Shown here: piece after piece, positions 60,871 to 64,000 of the stretch | How the letters are laid out: every line of letters starts with the position of its first letter | Numbering within the stretch: position 1 is the first letter of the stretch | Assembly (NCBI GenBank): GCA_037482015.1 | Contig: JBBFKT010000001.1 | Span: forward strand, 654,584-718,583 | Direction: 5' to 3' | Origin: Thermodesulforhabdaceae bacterium | GTDB lineage: Bacteria; Desulfobacterota; Syntrophobacteria; Syntrophobacterales; Thermodesulforhabdaceae | Length of the DNA stretch: 64,000 nucleotides | Program-made: the position numbers and the translations under genes | Notes under the pieces: model-generated | Database searches by the model: none | What the model saw: the letters and a program-made list of their open reading frames with translations, nothing else | Told to the model about the DNA's origin: nothing

Positions 60871-61093
60871 ACCGTAAGGCTACTTCTGTGTCACAGTTCC
60901 TGGGTGTGCTTTGGCGACATGGTCGCTTAACAAAGTTTAGAAAATTCTTGAGAGTATGCTCTTATCTAAAAACCAGGGAATATTTTTCCGGTAGGAAATT
61001 TTTTGCTTTTAGGATTTGTTCGATTAACATTAAAAACGATTCATGCGTCAGTTCCTTCAAAATAGTTATAATCAACGAAAAAGGAGATTTGTT

Positions 61094-61603
61094 ATGTCCC
61101 AAAAAGAGAGCCTAATAAAAGTTTACGAATACGCCCTGAATCAGGAACACACAGGGAAAGCTTTTTTTGAGACATCATTGAAACATCTTTCTGTAGGAGC
61201 CGCCGTGGAAGCCTTCAAGACCCTTATCGAGGAAGAGGAAAAACACATCAGGTTTATAAATTCTATTCTTCAGAAGTTACGTCAGGGCGAAGAGGTGAAT
61301 GTGGATGCTCTACTTGATGCAAGCCTTCAACCAACCGATTTTTTTACTAAAAGAGCTGAGTCGCAATTTTTGTCAGAATCGGTTTATAGCTCTATGGTGC
61401 CGGACATTACCGTTTTCAATACCGCCTGGCTTATCGAAAAGGACATAAGCGATTTTTACGCTCGCATGGCGGAAAAAGCCTCAGGTGAAGTTCGTAGAGC
61501 CTTTTTGATGCTTTCGGCGTGGGAAAAGACCCATGAGGAATTCTTCAGAGCCTATCGTGACAAGCTCCAGGAAATTTATGCTAATCTTCCCTGGGGTGGT
61601 TAA
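61094..61603 (+). CDS. Rubrerythrin-like ferritin-fold protein
   Basis: About 169 residues. Two four-helix-bundle metal motifs can be seen: FETSLKHLSVG..LIEEEEKHIRF and EKDISDFYARMAEK..WEKTHEEFF, each ending in an ExxH-type pair. It lacks the rubredoxin-like CxxC domain, so it is a short rubrerythrin/ferritin-like form. Such proteins remove peroxide or hold iron in anaerobes. AGGAG lies before the ATG at 61094; the longer ORF is not supported. Confidence 0.85.
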   Translation: MSQKESLIKVYEYALNQEHTGKAFFETSLKHLSVGAAVEAFKTLIEEEEKHIRFINSILQKLRQGEEVNVDALLDASLQPTDFFTKRAESQFLSESVYSSMVPDITVFNTAWLIEKDISDFYARMAEKASGEVRRAFLMLSAWEKTHEEFFRAYRDKLQEIYANLPWGG

Positions 61604-61690
61604 AAGATAACGGTAGGCTGCCAGGGCATAACTTCCCGTTGGTTGAGTGTTTTAGAAACTATGATGCAAATTAAATATAAGGATTAAGTA

Positions 61691-63133
61691 ATGGGAGGAT
61701 GGGCATACTACAGAGAAACAACATATAGTAGAGGAAAACTGGGGGGAGGGTGGTGGGAAAGAGGAGATGTGCCTTCAGTTTTTAAAGTTTACCCCGGTCT
61801 CCCAACAGTTTCTCTTCCCAGAGATATTACTTTCCCGTCTTCAACTCTGGAAGAAATCCTGTTGCAAAGATCTGATTCAGGAGTATCATCCCGACTTTCG
61901 TCATTCTCCCTGCCAGTTCTCAGTTCTTTCCTGTTTTTGAGTTACGGTGTCACTTTAGTGCTTAGAGATGAGCGGTTTTCTTTTCGCACGGTCCCATCGG
62001 CTGGAGCTCTCTACCCCGCAGAACTTTACATAGCTGTTTGCGGTGCTCCTGAACTTCGCTCAGGTATTTATAACTACAACGCTGGACGCCACAGCCTTAC
62101 AGAACTTGCCAGATTAGATGAATCCCGTAATCCTTCGCCAGCGCTTCAGGCTTTTGTAACAGGAATTTTTTATCGCTCCTCCTGTAAATACCGCGAACGT
62201 GCTTTCCGCTACGTTCTGCTCGATTGCGGACATCTTCTTGAACAGGTCTTCCTTGCCGGACAGGCTGTAGGATTTCATCCCGTATTCAGGACATCTTCCA
62301 GGCCGCCGCTTCAGAGTGCCTCATCCTGGGAAGATCTACTGGCTGTCGATCCTCAACATGAAATAGTTCTGGGAACAGTAGTGTTTGAAAACTCTCCTGA
62401 CTACTCGAATATGGAATACAGTGCTGATCCGGAATATCTTAAATCCTTCAGCAAAGTGGCAAAACGAGCCCCTGTTCCGCCATCCATCCTTGAAGTTTCT
62501 AAAGCCACATCTAGAGATATAGTTTCTATAGGCGCTGAACTTCAGTCTGCCATCGATCAGAAAGTTAAAGGCGAAATAGCTCCCGACTATATCCCTTTGA
62601 ATGTGCCTTTTGCCAGTGCAACCTTATCTAGACGCTCGCGAAGGAACTATCTTATACGTTCTATTCAATCTAATGCGGTTGTGAGCTTTGCTAGAACTCT
62701 CGAGGATTTTCTCTTTATTGATGATTTCAAAATACTGTTCGTTATGGAGAGGTGTGAAGAGTCGTTCCCCAATGGTATTTACGAACTCGTTGCGGGGAAC
62801 AACGGGGCGAGGCTTTCTTTGCTAAAGCAAGGAACTTTCCTTCGTTCTATTGCTCATGCATCTCTGGATCAAACGTGGCTTGGAGACGCTGTAATTCATG
62901 TTATCATGGTTGCTCGCATAGCCGAGGCGGAAAAGCGAAGCGGCCCTGGAGCTTACAGAAACCTACTCATTCACACAGGACGGGCAGGTCAACGGATCTA
63001 TCTTGTGTCTGAAGCTCTTGGGCTTGGATGCTGTGGGGTGGGAGCATTTTACGATGTGGAAGTAAGAAACGTTTTGGGCTTGCCTGATGATTGGGATGTT
63101 CTGTATTTACTTGGAATAGGATTGGTTAAGTAA
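61691..63133 (+). CDS. Tandem SagB-type nitroreductase-fold protein
   Basis: A 480-residue protein with two nitroreductase domains. The first (about 75-235) has RTVPSAGALYPAELYIAV and LDCGHLLEQVFLAGQAVG. The second (about 290-480) has SRRSRRNYL, VAGNNGARLSLL, LLIHTGRAGQRIYLVSEALGLGCCGVGAF and DDWDVLYLLGIG. Both resemble SagB-type FMN-dependent dehydrogenases. No cyclodehydratase or peptide precursor gene is seen nearby, so the substrate is unknown. Confidence 0.88.
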   Translation: MGGWAYYRETTYSRGKLGGGWWERGDVPSVFKVYPGLPTVSLPRDITFPSSTLEEILLQRSDSGVSSRLSSFSLPVLSSFLFLSYGVTLVLRDERFSFRTVPSAGALYPAELYIAVCGAPELRSGIYNYNAGRHSLTELARLDESRNPSPALQAFVTGIFYRSSCKYRERAFRYVLLDCGHLLEQVFLAGQAVGFHPVFRTSSRPPLQSASSWEDLLAVDPQHEIVLGTVVFENSPDYSNMEYSADPEYLKSFSKVAKRAPVPPSILEVSKATSRDIVSIGAELQSAIDQKVKGEIAPDYIPLNVPFASATLSRRSRRNYLIRSIQSNAVVSFARTLEDFLFIDDFKILFVMERCEESFPNGIYELVAGNNGARLSLLKQGTFLRSIAHASLDQTWLGDAVIHVIMVARIAEAEKRSGPGAYRNLLIHTGRAGQRIYLVSEALGLGCCGVGAFYDVEVRNVLGLPDDWDVLYLLGIGLVK

Positions 63134-63496
63134 AGTCATTGCAGGAATTATCCCCGGCTTAACCTGTTCCGAAGAGAATCCCTGGAATAGTTCCTGATAA
63201 GCCCGCTGTAGCGCAAGCCTGTTCGAGATATTTCTTCTATTTGGACAGTTGGTGAACGGCGAGAGGCCTCGAAAAATTTTTTCCATACAGAGTTGTCCTG
63301 GCAATAGTCTCATAGGTATTTTGTAGGGGCGGCACATGCGTCGCCCCTGCAGATCAAATATTGAGTCCTTTCCTGGCTGCCTACCTCTGGAAATGTATAT
63401 AATTCGATTGTCTTGAGATAAAAAAAGGTTTAATTTTGGAACTCTATAAGTCCAAAGGGGGTTCTTGTTTTAAGATTTATTCCAGAGGAGGAAACG
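63134..63496. other. Intergenic region before gmd
   Basis: A 363-base gap. It contains a REP-like hairpin (63323-63350) and a perfect -10 TATAAT (63398-63403) without a good -35, which could drive gmd. A minus-strand ORF (63107-63337) lacks a ribosome binding site and crosses the hairpin; I do not count it as a gene. Confidence 0.6.
63323..63350. repeat. REP-like hairpin
   Basis: GTAGGGGCG (63323-63331) faces CGCCCCTGC (63342-63350) with one mismatch and a 10-base loop. It shares arms with the elements at 5360-5388 and 37168-37195. Confidence 0.7.
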
Positions 63497-64000
63497 GTGT
63501 CCAAAAGAGCTTTGATTACCGGTATTAGAGGTCAGGATGGTGCCTATCTTGCTAAATTTCTTCTGAAACAGGGTTACGAAGTATGGGGAGCAGACAGACG
63601 AAGTGGCGATTCAAGCTGGTGGAGACTAAGAGAACTCGGTATTGCGGCGGACATTAACTTCGTTTACATGGATCTTATGGAACAAACAAACGTTATTGAT
63701 GTGATTAAAAAACTTCAACCTGATGAACTCTACAACCTGGCAGCTCAGAGTTTTGTGAGCGCATCTTTTGAACAGCCTTATGTGACAACCGAGGTTAACT
63801 CTCTGGGTGTTTTGAGAATTCTTGAAGCTGTAAAGCATTTTTCGCCGCAAACTAGATTCTACCAGGCATCCACATCAGAAATGTTTGGTAAGGCTCAGAC
63901 TATCCCTCAAAACGAAAAAACCCCCTTTTATCCCAGAAGTCCCTACGCTATTTCAAAACTTTACGCTCACTGGATGACGGTAAATTATCGTGAAGCCTAT
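63497..64000 (+). CDS. gmd: GDP-mannose 4,6-dehydratase, N-terminal part
   Basis: The first 168 codons; the gene runs off the window. GTG start (63497-63499) lies 5 bases after GAGGAGG-type sequence. The NAD(P)-binding TGIRGQDGAYL, the catalytic Ser/Thr-Glu region ASTSEMFG and the YAISK (Tyr-x-x-x-Lys) dyad match the short-chain dehydratase Gmd. It converts GDP-mannose to GDP-4-keto-6-deoxymannose for fucose or rhamnose sugars of surface glycans. Confidence 0.95.
   Translation, partial: MSKRALITGIRGQDGAYLAKFLLKQGYEVWGADRRSGDSSWWRLRELGIAADINFVYMDLMEQTNVIDVIKKLQPDELYNLAAQSFVSASFEQPYVTTEVNSLGVLRILEAVKHFSPQTRFYQASTSEMFGKAQTIPQNEKTPFYPRSPYAISKLYAHWMTVNYREAY

Noticed and set aside
63107-63337. 76-codon minus-strand ORF between the nitroreductase and gmd
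   Set aside because: Translation looks somewhat protein-like, but it overlaps the preceding gene, runs through a REP-like hairpin and lacks a ribosome binding site. Conservation in relatives would revive it.

Overview
The window looks like the chromosome of an anaerobic, Gram-negative deltaproteobacterial-type organism (Desulfobacterota, perhaps Syntrophobacteria). This is inferred from gene content, not from a search. The supporting genes are LPS export and Kdo synthesis (kdsA, kdsC, lptCAB), hopanoid synthesis (squalene-hopene cyclase), early-cobalt cobalamin enzymes including CbiG, a rubrerythrin-like ferritin, an rpoN-hpf-ptsN-rapZ cluster and an MSHA-type pilus. Base composition is moderate throughout. 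The only clear mobile-element traces are a decayed REP-associated transposase and scattered REP-like hairpins.

Layout. 1-14.9 kb (minus strand): a translation and transcription cluster running tRNA-Thr, tRNA-Tyr, tRNA-Thr, tuf, rpmG, secE, nusG, rplK, rplA, L10 leader, rplJ, rplL, rpoB, rpoC, rpsL, rpsG and a second tuf cut by the window edge. fusA is missing from its usual place between rpsG and tuf. 14.9-18.7 kb: priA, an M23 endopeptidase and a small hypothetical gene (minus). 19-29.5 kb (plus): tatD, a Pit phosphate transporter with its PhoU-like partner, hrpA, a Nudix hydrolase, and a TetR regulator with squalene-hopene cyclase. 29.5-36.6 kb (minus): cobM-cbiG-cobJ lying downstream of a sensory operon (solute-binding protein, histidine kinase, response regulator, response regulator with HD-GYP). 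36.6-37.4 kb: non-coding DNA with REP hairpins and a scrambled transposase remnant.

37.4-49.3 kb (plus): patatin-like lipase, GalT/HIT-like protein, pyrG, kdsA, kdsC, lptC, lptA, lptB, rpoN, hpf, ptsN, rapZ, a mannose-type EIIA and rimI. 49.3-58.9 kb (minus): an MSHA/type IV pilus operon reading pilin, small membrane protein, GspE-type ATPase with c-di-GMP-binding N-domain, GspF platform, ExeA-like ATPase, PilM/N-like, PilO-like, PilP-like, secretin and TPR protein. 59.1-63.1 kb (plus): a divergent 592-residue protein that joins a prepilin N-terminus to an Ig-like domain and an L-type lectin domain, then a rubrerythrin-like protein and a double SagB-type nitroreductase. The window ends inside a GDP-mannose 4,6-dehydratase gene.

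The most interesting item is the lectin-tipped prepilin beside the pilus operon, which suggests a glycan-binding pilus. A c-di-GMP phosphodiesterase lies in the sensory operon, and the pilus ATPase carries MshEN c-di-GMP-binding motifs, so second-messenger control of that pilus is plausible but unproven.
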